From contig NZ_BOOZ01000010.1 of NCBI RefSeq assembly GCF_016863495.1, forward strand, positions 1 through 60,865: a stretch of 60,865 bases of DNA, written 5' to 3'. Under the pieces are notes generated by a model. It did not search any database and was not told the origin of the DNA. It saw only the letters and a list, made by a program, of their open reading frames with translations. Made by a program: the position numbers and the translations under genes. This stretch comes from Micromonospora andamanensis (GTDB lineage: Bacteria; Actinomycetota; Actinomycetes; Mycobacteriales; Micromonosporaceae). Shown here piece after piece: positions 41,991 through 50,408 of this stretch (positions within the stretch are counted from its first letter, which is position 1; the number at the start of each line of letters is the position of its first letter).

Positions 41991-42778
41991 CCGAGCCGCT
42001 GCTCGTCGACCGCACCGACGCGGTCGTCACCCTCACCCTGAACCGCCCGAAGGCGATGAACTCGCTCGACGTGGCGCTCAAGGAGGCGCTCCGGGACACC
42101 CTTGCCGAGCTGGAGTCCGACCGTGGCTGCCGGGCGGTGGTGCTCGCCGGAGCCGGCGGGTCGTTCTGCGCCGGCCAGGATCTACGCGAGCACGTCAGCA
42201 GCCTCCAGGTGGGCGACGGCAAGCAGCTGGACACGGTGCGGGCGCACTACAACCCGATCGCCGCCCGGCTGGCCAGCCTGCCGAAGCCGGTGGTGGCCGC
42301 GGTCCGGGGCATGGCCGCCGGGGCGGGTGCCTCCCTGGCCTTCCTGGCCGACATCCGCATCGGTGGCCCGTCGACAAGCTTCCTGATGGCGTTCGCCAAG
42401 GTCGGGCTGGCCGCCGACACCGGCGCCTCGTGGACGCTGCCCCGGCTCGTCGGCCACGCCAAGGCCGTCGAGCTGCTGATGCTGGCCGAGCCGGTACGCG
42501 CCGAGGAGGCCTGCCGGTTGGGGCTGCTCAACCGGATGACCGACGACGACGAGCAGGTACTGCCCACCGCGCAGGAACTGGCCGCCCGACTCGCCGCCGG
42601 ACCGACAGTCGCCTACGGGGCGATCAAACGTCAGCTCTCCGTCGCCGACGCCGGCACTCTCGCCGACGCGCTGGCCGCCGAGGCGCAGGCGCAGGCGATC
42701 TGCGGTGCGACAGCGGACCACAGCGCGGCGACGATGGCCTTCGTCAACAAGCAGCAGCCGGTCTTCGAAGGCCGCTGA
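41987..42778 (+). CDS. Enoyl-CoA hydratase/isomerase (PaaG-like)
   Basis: Predicted 263-aa crotonase: LTLNRPKAMNSLD, CAGQDLREHVS, and the oxyanion-hole GMAAGAGASLAF are complete. Both crotonase Glu residues seem replaced by Asp/other residues (IRIGGPSTSFLMAFAKVGLAADTGASWTLPRLVG), as in PaaG isomerases. Coupled to the PaaX gene, so probably a step of phenylacetate or related acyl-CoA degradation. Confidence 0.88.
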   Translation: MTEPLLVDRTDAVVTLTLNRPKAMNSLDVALKEALRDTLAELESDRGCRAVVLAGAGGSFCAGQDLREHVSSLQVGDGKQLDTVRAHYNPIAARLASLPKPVVAAVRGMAAGAGASLAFLADIRIGGPSTSFLMAFAKVGLAADTGASWTLPRLVGHAKAVELLMLAEPVRAEEACRLGLLNRMTDDDEQVLPTAQELAARLAAGPTVAYGAIKRQLSVADAGTLADALAAEAQAQAICGATADHSAATMAFVNKQQPVFEGR

Positions 42779-42835
42779 GCCGCCGCCGGCGCCTGCCTGC
42801 CGGCCGGCCGGAGCCCGCCGGCCACCCGGGGTCGG

Positions 42836-43459
42836 TCAGTCGTCCTCTTCCGGGTCCTGGTTCGCCTCCGCGCCCAGTACGAACGCCTGCATGGCCAGTT
42901 CGTCGCCGGAGGGTGAGACGAAGGCGGGCAGCTCCCGGGGGCCCAGTTCCTGCACGTACGCCCAGAACAGCCGGACCGCCTCCGCCGGCGAGTCGGCCTC
43001 GATCGGCAGGTCCAGGCTGACCAGCCAGGTGCGGCGCTGCGGTGCCGGGCCGAGCCGGTCGACCAACTCGCGGAAGGTGGCCGCGTCGAGCGCGGTGACC
43101 GGCCCGCCGAGAATCAGCTCGTCCGCCGGCACCGGTTCGTCGAAGGCCCGCCGGGTGTACGCGACGACGAGCGCGTCGGGCGCGCGGTCGGACTGCGGGT
43201 CGTCCGGATCCTCCGGACGGCGGGCGGCCGGGCCGGCGACCCGGCCCACCGCCACCAGCCGAGGCGGCTCGTCGGTAAGCACCGCGACCTGGTCGCCGAG
43301 GCGGGGCAGGATGCTCTCGTCCAGCCCGGTCAGTTCGAGTGTGTCGTGGTGGACGAGCCGCTCGGCGTCGTACCGTCCGGCGGGCAGGAGCACGGCCCAG
43401 GTGCCCGTGCCGTCCGCCTGGCTCGCCCCGTTCACCCGGTGTGCGGTGTCGGTCGTCAT
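42836..43459 (-). CDS. Hypothetical protein, acidic two-domain
   Basis: Predicted 207-aa protein. The N-terminal part (AVLLPAGRYDAERLVHHDTLELTGLDESILPRLGDQVAVLTDEPPRLVAVG) is a beta-rich domain; the C-terminal part (TWLVSLDLPIEADSPAEAVRLFWAYVQELGPRELPAFVSP) resembles the tail of a family seen only in Micromonospora-type genomes to my recollection. Function unknown. Starts 4 bp after the tag stop on the same strand, so it is operonic with it. Acidic C terminus NQDPEEDD. Confidence 0.7.
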   Translation of the reverse strand: MTTDTAHRVNGASQADGTGTWAVLLPAGRYDAERLVHHDTLELTGLDESILPRLGDQVAVLTDEPPRLVAVGRVAGPAARRPEDPDDPQSDRAPDALVVAYTRRAFDEPVPADELILGGPVTALDAATFRELVDRLGPAPQRRTWLVSLDLPIEADSPAEAVRLFWAYVQELGPRELPAFVSPSGDELAMQAFVLGAEANQDPEEDD

Positions 43460-43463
43460 GCCC

Positions 43464-44054
43464 TCATCCCATCACGCCCGTCCTGGATGTCACGACGTGG
43501 CAGCCCGCAAGGTGGTCGTCGACCATCCCGGTGGCCTGCATCAGCGCGTACGCCGTGGTCGGGCCGACGAACCGGAAGCCACGCTTCTTGAGCGCCTTGG
43601 CCATGGCCGTGGACGCGTCGGTGAGCGCGGGCACGGCGGCCCCGGAGCCCGGACGGGCCCGACCCGCGGGCGGGGCGAAGGACCAGAGCAGTGCCGAGAG
43701 TCCTTCGGGGAGTTGCTGCGCGGCGCGGGCGTTCGCGATCGCAGCCTCGATCTTGGCCCGGTTGCGGACGATGCCGGCGTCGGCGAGCAGCCTCGCCACG
43801 TCAGCCTCGTCGTAGCCGGCCACCGCGTCGATCCGGAACCCGGCGAAGGCCGCCCGGAAAGCCTCTCGCTTGCGCAGGATGGTCAGCCAGGACAACCCGG
43901 ATTGGAACGCCTCGAGCGTCATCCGCTCGTAGAGGGCGTCGTCACCGTGCAGCGGACGGCCCCACTCGGTGTCGTGGTAGACCGCGTAGTCGGGGGTGCT
44001 GGCTCCCCACCCGCACCGGGCCAGCCCGTCGGCCCCGATCACCAGTTCAGTCAC
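43464..44054 (-). CDS. tag: DNA-3-methyladenine glycosylase I
   Basis: Predicted 196-aa TagA glycosylase. ARCGWGASTPDYAVYHDTEWGRP, LEAFQSGLSWLTILRKREAF and the C-terminal ATGMVDDHLAGCHVV give the family fold and zinc-binding His/Cys. Removes 3-methyladenine from DNA. GTG at 44054 is 7 nt after TAGCCT (44062-44067), a leaderless layout. Equivalent to Rv1210. Confidence 0.93.
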   Translation of the reverse strand: MTELVIGADGLARCGWGASTPDYAVYHDTEWGRPLHGDDALYERMTLEAFQSGLSWLTILRKREAFRAAFAGFRIDAVAGYDEADVARLLADAGIVRNRAKIEAAIANARAAQQLPEGLSALLWSFAPPAGRARPGSGAAVPALTDASTAMAKALKKRGFRFVGPTTAYALMQATGMVDDHLAGCHVVTSRTGVMG

Positions 44055-44106
44055 GGCGTCAAGGCTAGTGGGGTGACCGACAACCCGGTGCCGCCCCGCG
44101 CGCCGG

Positions 44107-44595
44107 TCAGGGCAGGCGGCCCCGCTCGACCTGGCGGGCGAAGCGGCGCAGCGCCCGGGTGAGGCTGAACTTGGAGCCGGGCCAGAGCACCGGCCAGGCC
44201 ACCCGGCCGGCCGGGCCGCCCGGCAGGTGGAACCACTCGTGCCAGACCACCTGACTGCGTCCGCTCTCCAGCGGGGTGCAGCGAAGCACCCCGGGGCCGC
44301 GCAGCAGCGTGCCGCAGTGCACCACGCCGATCTCGTACGGCGCGTCCACCCGGACCACCCGCATCTTGTCCCGCAGCACCGCCGGGCCGATGGCGGTGAC
44401 CGCCTCGACCAGGCTCCCCTCACCACCGTCGCCCTCCACCACCCGGACTGTGGTGAACGGGATCCACTCGGACTGCCGCTCCCAGGCCAGCAGAGCGGCG
44501 AAGACCTTCTCCGCCGGGGCGTTGACGATCACCGTGGCGGTGACCTCACCAGCACCGGGCTGGGCCGCCTCGCGTAGATCGTCCGGGCCGCTCAC
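44107..44595 (-). CDS. SRPBCC-fold protein
   Basis: Predicted 162-aa START/SRPBCC-type protein: VTATVIVNAPAEKVFAALLAWERQSEWIPFTTV, then LVEAVTAIGPAVLRDKMRVVRVDAPYEIGVVHCG and WHEWFHLPGGPAG. It probably binds a lipid or polyketide-like ligand; function unknown. GTG at 44595 overlaps the DivIVA-like stop by 4 bp, so they are coupled. Confidence 0.85.
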   Translation of the reverse strand: MSGPDDLREAAQPGAGEVTATVIVNAPAEKVFAALLAWERQSEWIPFTTVRVVEGDGGEGSLVEAVTAIGPAVLRDKMRVVRVDAPYEIGVVHCGTLLRGPGVLRCTPLESGRSQVVWHEWFHLPGGPAGRVAWPVLWPGSKFSLTRALRRFARQVERGRLP

Positions 44596-45233
44596 GCCGA
44601 CTCCGACCGGACCGCCGGCCCACGGGTGCCGGACCCCGGCGCCCCGCTGTCGCTCGGCGCCACATCGGTGACCGGGTCAGCGGCGGTGGCGGCCGAGGCG
44701 TCATCGGTCGGCGCGGTCGGCGCAACCTCCGGCTGCGCCGCCGACGCGGCGGTGGCCTCCGGAGCCGGGGCGGGCCGGTCACCGGCCTCGACCACCGCCG
44801 GGGTCACCGAAAGCTCGATCGTCGCCCCTTCGGCCGCCGGAGAGTCCCAGGGGGCGGCCCCGGCCTCGATCGGGTTGGCCGCCTGCTCGCGGGCCCGGCG
44901 GAGCGCGTCGGCGTCGGCGGTCCGTCCGTCCCGCAGCGCTGTCACCTCTGCCTCCAGCACACCGATCAGCTCGGCCTTGTAGCCGATGTCGTACGCCGCC
45001 CGGCGCATCGCCTGATCAACCTGGGTCATCCGGTACCCCCGCAGCGCGGTGTCGAAGCGCACCTCGCTCACGTCCGACTCGCGCAGCGGACGATCGCCGG
45101 GCAGCGGCACCGCCCGCCCGTCCGCCTCGACCGGGGCCAGGCCGGGATCCCGACCGGTAACCAGCGCCGTCACGCCGAACACGACCGCCGCGACGGTGAC
45201 CGCCACGACCAGCAGGAGCAGAAGCTGACCCAT
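44592..45233 (-). CDS. DivIVA-domain membrane protein
   Basis: Predicted 213-aa protein. One TM helix (QLLLLLVVAVTVAAVVFGVTALV) then a short DivIVA-type motif (VRFDTALRGYRMTQVDQAMRRAAYDIGYKAELIGVLEAEV) and a Pro/Ala-rich tail. DivIVA domains recognise curved membrane at cell poles. It resembles Rv1209, next to folP2 and tag. ATG at 45233; diverges from folP2. Confidence 0.85.
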   Translation of the reverse strand: MGQLLLLLVVAVTVAAVVFGVTALVTGRDPGLAPVEADGRAVPLPGDRPLRESDVSEVRFDTALRGYRMTQVDQAMRRAAYDIGYKAELIGVLEAEVTALRDGRTADADALRRAREQAANPIEAGAAPWDSPAAEGATIELSVTPAVVEAGDRPAPAPEATAASAAQPEVAPTAPTDDASAATAADPVTDVAPSDSGAPGSGTRGPAVRSESA

Positions 45234-45443
45234 GTACTGATCGTGGCACGCCGAAGGGAACGGGGCGACCCCACCCGGCGCGGCGTACCGGACGAGGCGC
45301 CGATGCGGCGGTCCGGAACGCGCCGGGCCCGGACGACGCGGCACCGCAGACGTTCCCGGCCACCGCGCCGGACCAACCACCGGATAGCGTCACCGGTGCG
45401 GCGGCGTGATCGGCCGGCGGCGTACGGCGATGTGGGAGGTGGC

Positions 45444-46313
45444 GTGGCCGGAGTGCTGCGGCTCGGGGCTCGGCGGTTCGGTCCCGACGAGCTTGTGGTG
45501 ATGGCGATCGTCAACCGCACTCCGGATTCGTTCTTCGACCGGGGCGCGACCTTTCAGGCCGACAGCGCGCTGCGGGCGGTGGAACGGGCGGTGGACGAGG
45601 GCGCGGACATCGTCGACATCGGTGGGGTGAAGGCCGGGCCGGGCGCCGAGGTCGACGTCGCCGAGGAGATCCGTCGCACGGTGGGCACCATCGCCGCGGT
45701 ACGGGCGGCCTTCCCGGAGGTCGTCATCTCGATCGACACCTGGCGCGCCGAGGTAGCGGTGGAGGCCGTGGCGGCCGGCGCGGACCTGCTCAACGACACC
45801 TGGTCGGGGGCGGATCCGGCGCTGGCCCGGGTGGCGGCCCAAACCGGCGTCGGGCTGGTCTGCTCGCACGCGGGCGGGCTCAGCCCGCGTACCAGGCCGC
45901 ACCGGGCGGCCTTCGACGATGTCGTGGCGGACGTGGTCACGACGGTGACCGGGCTCGCCGACCGTGCGGTGTCCCTGGGCGTACGCCCCGACGGGATCCT
46001 GATCGACCCGGCCCACGACTTCGGCAAGAACACCCGCCACTCACTGGAGATCACCCGGCGGCTGGGCGAGCTGACCGCGACCGGCTGGCCGGTGCTGGTG
46101 GCCCTGTCGAACAAGGATTTCATCGGCGAGGCGCTGGACCTGCCGGTCGCCGAACGGTTGGAGGGAACGCTCGCCGCGACGGCGGTCTCCGCGTGGCTGG
46201 GTGCCCGGGTCTTCCGCGCCCACCAGGTCCGCCCCACCCGCCGGCTGCTGGACATGGTCGCGTCCGTCCGGGGAGATCGCCCACCCACGCTCAGCCGGCG
46301 CGGCCTCGCCTGA
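45444..46313 (+). CDS. folP2: FolP2-type dihydropteroate synthase paralogue
   Basis: Predicted 289-aa TIM-barrel: ELVVMAIVNRTPDSFFDRG, DIVDIGGVKAGPG, VVISIDTWRAEVA. The signature is MAIVNRTPDSF rather than MGVLNVTPDSF, which marks the FolP2 subgroup. FolP2 proteins of mycobacteria reportedly lack DHPS activity. The true role is unknown. GTG at 45444 follows GGGAGGTGGC. Equivalent of Rv1207. Confidence 0.88.
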   Translation: MAGVLRLGARRFGPDELVVMAIVNRTPDSFFDRGATFQADSALRAVERAVDEGADIVDIGGVKAGPGAEVDVAEEIRRTVGTIAAVRAAFPEVVISIDTWRAEVAVEAVAAGADLLNDTWSGADPALARVAAQTGVGLVCSHAGGLSPRTRPHRAAFDDVVADVVTTVTGLADRAVSLGVRPDGILIDPAHDFGKNTRHSLEITRRLGELTATGWPVLVALSNKDFIGEALDLPVAERLEGTLAATAVSAWLGARVFRAHQVRPTRRLLDMVASVRGDRPPTLSRRGLA

Positions 46314-46335
46314 GCTGTCGCCGGGCCGGGGGCGG

Positions 46336-46713
46336 TCAGGTCCAGCGCAGGATGTCGCGCCGCCAGGCGTAGAGCAGGCCGAGCGCGAGGACACCCACGA
46401 AGATCGCCATCTCGACCACGGTGACCAGCCCGAACCCGGGCCTGTCGAAGACCACGGCCCAGGGGAAGAGGAACACCGCCTCGACCGCGAACAGCACGTA
46501 GAGGTACGCGTAGACGTAGTAGCGGATCTGCATCTGCGCCCAGTCGCCACCCACCGGGTCGAGGCCACACTCGTAGCTGGCGCGCTTGCCGGGCGGGTCG
46601 GCCGGGCGGGCGGGGCGCAGGATCCGGTTGGCGGTGAACGCGACGACGAGGAAGAGCACGCCCGCGAGCAGCAACAGCCCGAGCGTCGCGTACGAGCCCA
46701 GGTAACCGGTCAC
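46336..46713 (-). CDS. nuoA: NuoA-type NADH-quinone oxidoreductase subunit (orphan)
   Basis: Predicted 125-aa subunit A with three TM helices: RASYECGLDPVGGDWAQMQIRYYVYAYLYVLFAVEAVFLFPWAVVF is the typical NuoA loop with ECG. It stands alone; neighbours are folP2 and a surface protein, and no nuoB-N is in view. GTG at 46713 is 8 nt after TAGGCT (46722-46727). Confidence 0.92.
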   Translation of the reverse strand: MTGYLGSYATLGLLLLAGVLFLVVAFTANRILRPARPADPPGKRASYECGLDPVGGDWAQMQIRYYVYAYLYVLFAVEAVFLFPWAVVFDRPGFGLVTVVEMAIFVGVLALGLLYAWRRDILRWT

Positions 46714-46836
46714 GGTCGGTCAGCCTACCGTCCCCCGACGGACCACCGCCGCGTCGCGAACTTCTTTTCACCTGGGACTAGTGTCTCAGGACAACTTGTG
46801 CCCACCATGGGGACCACCACCAGCACCGGAGGAGCA

Positions 46837-48303
46837 ATGGGCCGCCTGCCCGGACGACGCGCCTGGCGCCGCACCCTGGCGTCCGCGTGCGCCCTCGGCC
46901 TGCTGGTGGCCGCCGGAGCGGTGGTGGCGCCCGGGGCGGTGGTGGCCGCGCCGACGGCGCACCGGGCCGCCGAGCCGGTGCCGGACAGTCCACCGGCGGA
47001 GCCGACAGGTGAACCCGAGCCCACCTCACCCCCACCCACTGTGGAGCCGCCGGTCGAGACGAGCGCACCGGCGTCACCGTCGACCACGCCCACCCCGGGT
47101 GCCACCACCGGCGGACCGGTCCCGAGCAGCGGTCCGCCGGCCGCGACCGGCGCACCGCCCCGGCCCACGTACTCCCCGCCCTCCCGGCCGCCCGCGCCCA
47201 CGATCGCGCCACCCGTCTCGGCCGGAGTCACTGTCACCACAGGTGACCTCACGCTGCCGGTTGGCTACTGGAACGTCGCCGGCACGGTGGCCACCCTGCG
47301 CGTGACAGTCGCCAACACCGGCACCGCCAGCGCCGGTGTCCGGCTCGCCTACACCCTGCCGGCCGGGCTCACCGACGCCGGTACGGACGGCTGCGCCACC
47401 GCCGGGCGGCGCGAGTACCGCTGCGGGCAGTGGACCACGGCACCCGGCGCGCAGTTCAGCACCCGCCTGCGCATCCGGGTTGACGGCGACGCCTGGCGGC
47501 AGATGCCGCTGGCCGGCTCCGTGCGGGTGACGGCCACCGGCCCGGCCGGTACCGCACGTGACGACGAAGGCTTCGCCGTGCTCTTCCCGCCGGGTCCACC
47601 GGCACCCGGAATCACCATGTCGGCCGAGGAGGTCGCCTTCGACGCCGAGGGCGCCAGCGAGGGCCTGCTCGTCCGGCTCGGCAACACCGGTCGGGCCGAC
47701 GCCACCGGCCGGGTCGACGTGCTGCTGCCCGCCGGGGTGACGGTGACCGCGCCACCGTCCGGCTGCGTCGCCGTGGCGGCGACGCGTACCCGCTGCGACC
47801 TCGGCACGGTGCCGGCGGGGCGTACCGACGAGGTGCGCCTGCCGGTGACGGCGATGGCGACGGCGTTACGTGCCGCGCCGCTGTCCGGAGCGGTGATCGG
47901 CCTGCTCGATCCGCGCCACGGTGCCGACCGGCGGATGCAGCTCAGCTTCCGGATCACCGCGTCACCGGAACTGCCCGTAGGCGCGCCGCCAGCCGCGTCA
48001 GTGACGTCGCCGGGCCTGCGCCCGGCCGGGGCACCCGGCGGACCGACGTCAGGGCATCGCGCGGCAGTGCTGCCGATCACCGTGTCGGTGCTGCTGTTGC
48101 TCCTCGCCGCCGGGCTGGTCACGGCGATGCGGCGGCGTCGGGCCAGAGCGCCGGGGGCCGGTGGCGGGCAGGCGACCGGAGCGGCGCTGCCGGCCGAGGC
48201 GGCGGGCCCGACCGGCGGCGCGCCGGAATCGGACAGTGGGATCTGGTTCCGCGCCCGGCGACCGGCCCGGACACACGACCGACCTGGCTGGGACGTGCGG
48301 TGA
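46837..48303 (+). CDS. Surface-anchored repeat protein, unknown
   Basis: Predicted 488-aa protein. Signal peptide (residues 14-36), a Pro/Thr/Ser-rich stalk (about 45-130), two or three CARDB/DUF11-like beta domains (VTVANTGTASAGVRLAYTLPAGLT, and LLVRLGNTGRADATGRVDVLLPAG), one C-terminal TM helix, and a basic cytosolic tail. It resembles DUF11-type cell-wall or adhesion proteins without a sortase motif. GGAGGAGCA precedes ATG. Function unknown. Confidence 0.82.
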   Translation: MGRLPGRRAWRRTLASACALGLLVAAGAVVAPGAVVAAPTAHRAAEPVPDSPPAEPTGEPEPTSPPPTVEPPVETSAPASPSTTPTPGATTGGPVPSSGPPAATGAPPRPTYSPPSRPPAPTIAPPVSAGVTVTTGDLTLPVGYWNVAGTVATLRVTVANTGTASAGVRLAYTLPAGLTDAGTDGCATAGRREYRCGQWTTAPGAQFSTRLRIRVDGDAWRQMPLAGSVRVTATGPAGTARDDEGFAVLFPPGPPAPGITMSAEEVAFDAEGASEGLLVRLGNTGRADATGRVDVLLPAGVTVTAPPSGCVAVAATRTRCDLGTVPAGRTDEVRLPVTAMATALRAAPLSGAVIGLLDPRHGADRRMQLSFRITASPELPVGAPPAASVTSPGLRPAGAPGGPTSGHRAAVLPITVSVLLLLLAAGLVTAMRRRRARAPGAGGGQATGAALPAEAAGPTGGAPESDSGIWFRARRPARTHDRPGWDVR

Positions 48304-48486
48304 TATGGATTACGGCGGCCCTGGCGAAACACCGCAAGTGACCACATAAACCCTCACGTTTCGATCCCAGTCGGCGGACCTCCGGGCAGGGTGCCTCACT
48401 GATTCGACGTAGGCTCTCGGTGAGGGAAGGACAGGCGGGCCGGACGTTCGCGGACGGCCGGTGCAGCGGCGCGTCAAGGAGGTCTC

Positions 48487-48564
48487 GTGGCCGGGCAAGG
48501 CGAGGTCACCATCCAGTTCAGCCAGCCGCGCCACGGCGCGCCACAAAGTGAGGTGCGGCCGTGA
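48487..48564 (+). CDS. 25-aa leader peptide coupled to korA
   Basis: A GTG at 48487 stands 6 nt after AAGGAGG, and the 25-codon frame ends in a TGA that shares four bases with the korA GTG (GTGA). The peptide is MAGQGEVTIQFSQPRHGAPQ + SEVRP. No known domain. It may be a translational coupling leader or simply a short ORF; the strong ribosome site supports translation. Confidence 0.5.
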   Translation: MAGQGEVTIQFSQPRHGAPQSEVRP

Positions 48565-50408
48565 GCAAGCAGATCCGCCAGCTGGAACGGGTGGTCATCC
48601 GGTTCGCCGGCGACTCCGGCGACGGCATGCAGCTGACCGGGGACCGGTTCACCTCCGAGACCGCCCAACTGGGCAACGACATCTCCACGCTGCCCAACTT
48701 CCCCGCCGAGATCCGGGCTCCCGCCGGCACCCTGCCGGGCGTGTCGAGCTTCCAGGTGCATTTCGCCGACTACGACATCCTCACCCCCGGCGACGCGCCG
48801 AACGTGCTCGTCGCGATGAACCCGGCGGCGCTCAAGGCGAACCTCGCCGACCTGCCCCGGGGCGCCGACATCATCGTCAACACCGACGAGTTCACCCGGC
48901 GGAACCTGGCCAAGGTCGGCTACGCGAGCAGCCCGCTCGACGACGACACGCTCGCCGGGTACGCGGTGCACCCGGTCGCGCTGACCTCGATGACCATCGG
49001 CGCGCTGGCCGAGCTGGACGTGTCCAAGAAGGACGCCGAACGGGCCAAGAACATGTTCGCCCTCGGCCTACTGAGCTGGATGTACTCCCGGCCGTACGAC
49101 TCCACCCTGCGGTTCCTGGAGCGCAAGTTCGCCAAGCGGCCCGAGCTGGTCGCGGCGAACGTGGCGGCGTTCAAGGCCGGCTGGAACTTCGGTGAGACCA
49201 CCGAGGACTTCGCCGTCCGCTACGAGGTGAAGCCGGCCAAGATGCCGCCGGGCACCTACCGCAACATCACCGGCAACGCCGCGCTGTCGCTCGGCCTCGT
49301 CGCCGCGGGTGTCCGCTCCGGCCTGCCGGTCTTCCTCGGCGCGTACCCGATCACGCCGGCCTCCGACATCCTGCACGAGTTGAGCAAGCACAAGCGGTTC
49401 GGCGTCACCACCATGCAGGCCGAGGACGAGATCGCCGCGATCGGCGCGGCGCTCGGCGCCTCGTACGGCGGCGCGCTCGGCGTGACCACCACGAGTGGCC
49501 CCGGCGTGGCGCTCAAGGGCGAGACCATCTCCCTCGCGGTGGCCCTGGAGCTGCCGCTGGTGATCGTGGACGTGCAGCGGGCCGGCCCGTCGACGGGCAT
49601 GCCGACCAAGACCGAGCAGGCCGACCTGAACATGGCGTTGTTCGGCCGGCACGGCGAGGCGCCGGTGGCGGTGGTCGCGCCGAAGTCCCCGTCCGACTGC
49701 TTCCACGCCGCGCTGGAGGCGGCGCGGATCGCGCTCACCTACCGCACCCCGGTGATCCTGCTGTCGGACAACTACGTCGCCAACGGCTCCGAGCCGTGGC
49801 TGCTGCCCGAGGTGGATTCCCTGCCCGACCTGCGGGTCGAGTTCGCCACCGCGCCCAACGGCGAGGACGGCACCACCTTCCTGCCGTACCTGCGCGATCC
49901 GCAGACCCTGGCCCGGCCGTGGGCCGTGCCGGGCACCCCGGGCCTGGAGCACCGCATCGGTGGGCTGGAGAAGGCCGACAAGACCGGCGACATCTCGTAC
50001 GACCCGGCCAACCACGACTACATGGTGCGGACCCGGGCGGCCCGGATCGAGACGATTCCGGTGCCGGACGTGGAGGTGGAGGACCCGGACGGCGACGCCC
50101 GGGTGCTGGTGCTCGGTTGGGGTTCGACGTACGGCCCGATCGGCGCCGCCTGCCGCGCCCTGCGCCAGCGTGGCCTGCCAGTCGCGCAGGCGCACCTGCG
50201 ACACCTGGCCCCGATGCCGGCCAACCTCGGCGCGGTGCTGCGCTCCTACGACCGGGTGGTCATCCCCGAGATGAACCTCGGCCAGCTCGCCCACGTAATC
50301 CGGGGTCGCTACCTGGTCGACGCCATCGGCTACAACCAGGTCCGCGGTCTGCCGTTCACCGCCGCCGAGCTGGAGACGATGCTGGAAGAGGTCCTGAAGA
50401 ATGTCTGA
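48561..50408 (+). CDS. korA: 2-oxoglutarate:ferredoxin oxidoreductase alpha (KorA)
   Basis: Predicted 615-aa subunit that fuses the gamma domain (FAGDSGDGMQLTGDRFTSE, residues about 15-200) with the alpha domain (ITGNAALSLGLVAAGVR, YPITPASDILHELSKH), as in actinobacterial KorA. With KorB it decarboxylates 2-oxoglutarate to succinyl-CoA, reducing ferredoxin. GTG at 48561 is reached through overlap with a 25-aa leader; the korB ATG overlaps the stop by 8 bp. Confidence 0.95.
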   Translation: MSKQIRQLERVVIRFAGDSGDGMQLTGDRFTSETAQLGNDISTLPNFPAEIRAPAGTLPGVSSFQVHFADYDILTPGDAPNVLVAMNPAALKANLADLPRGADIIVNTDEFTRRNLAKVGYASSPLDDDTLAGYAVHPVALTSMTIGALAELDVSKKDAERAKNMFALGLLSWMYSRPYDSTLRFLERKFAKRPELVAANVAAFKAGWNFGETTEDFAVRYEVKPAKMPPGTYRNITGNAALSLGLVAAGVRSGLPVFLGAYPITPASDILHELSKHKRFGVTTMQAEDEIAAIGAALGASYGGALGVTTTSGPGVALKGETISLAVALELPLVIVDVQRAGPSTGMPTKTEQADLNMALFGRHGEAPVAVVAPKSPSDCFHAALEAARIALTYRTPVILLSDNYVANGSEPWLLPEVDSLPDLRVEFATAPNGEDGTTFLPYLRDPQTLARPWAVPGTPGLEHRIGGLEKADKTGDISYDPANHDYMVRTRAARIETIPVPDVEVEDPDGDARVLVLGWGSTYGPIGAACRALRQRGLPVAQAHLRHLAPMPANLGAVLRSYDRVVIPEMNLGQLAHVIRGRYLVDAIGYNQVRGLPFTAAELETMLEEVLKNV

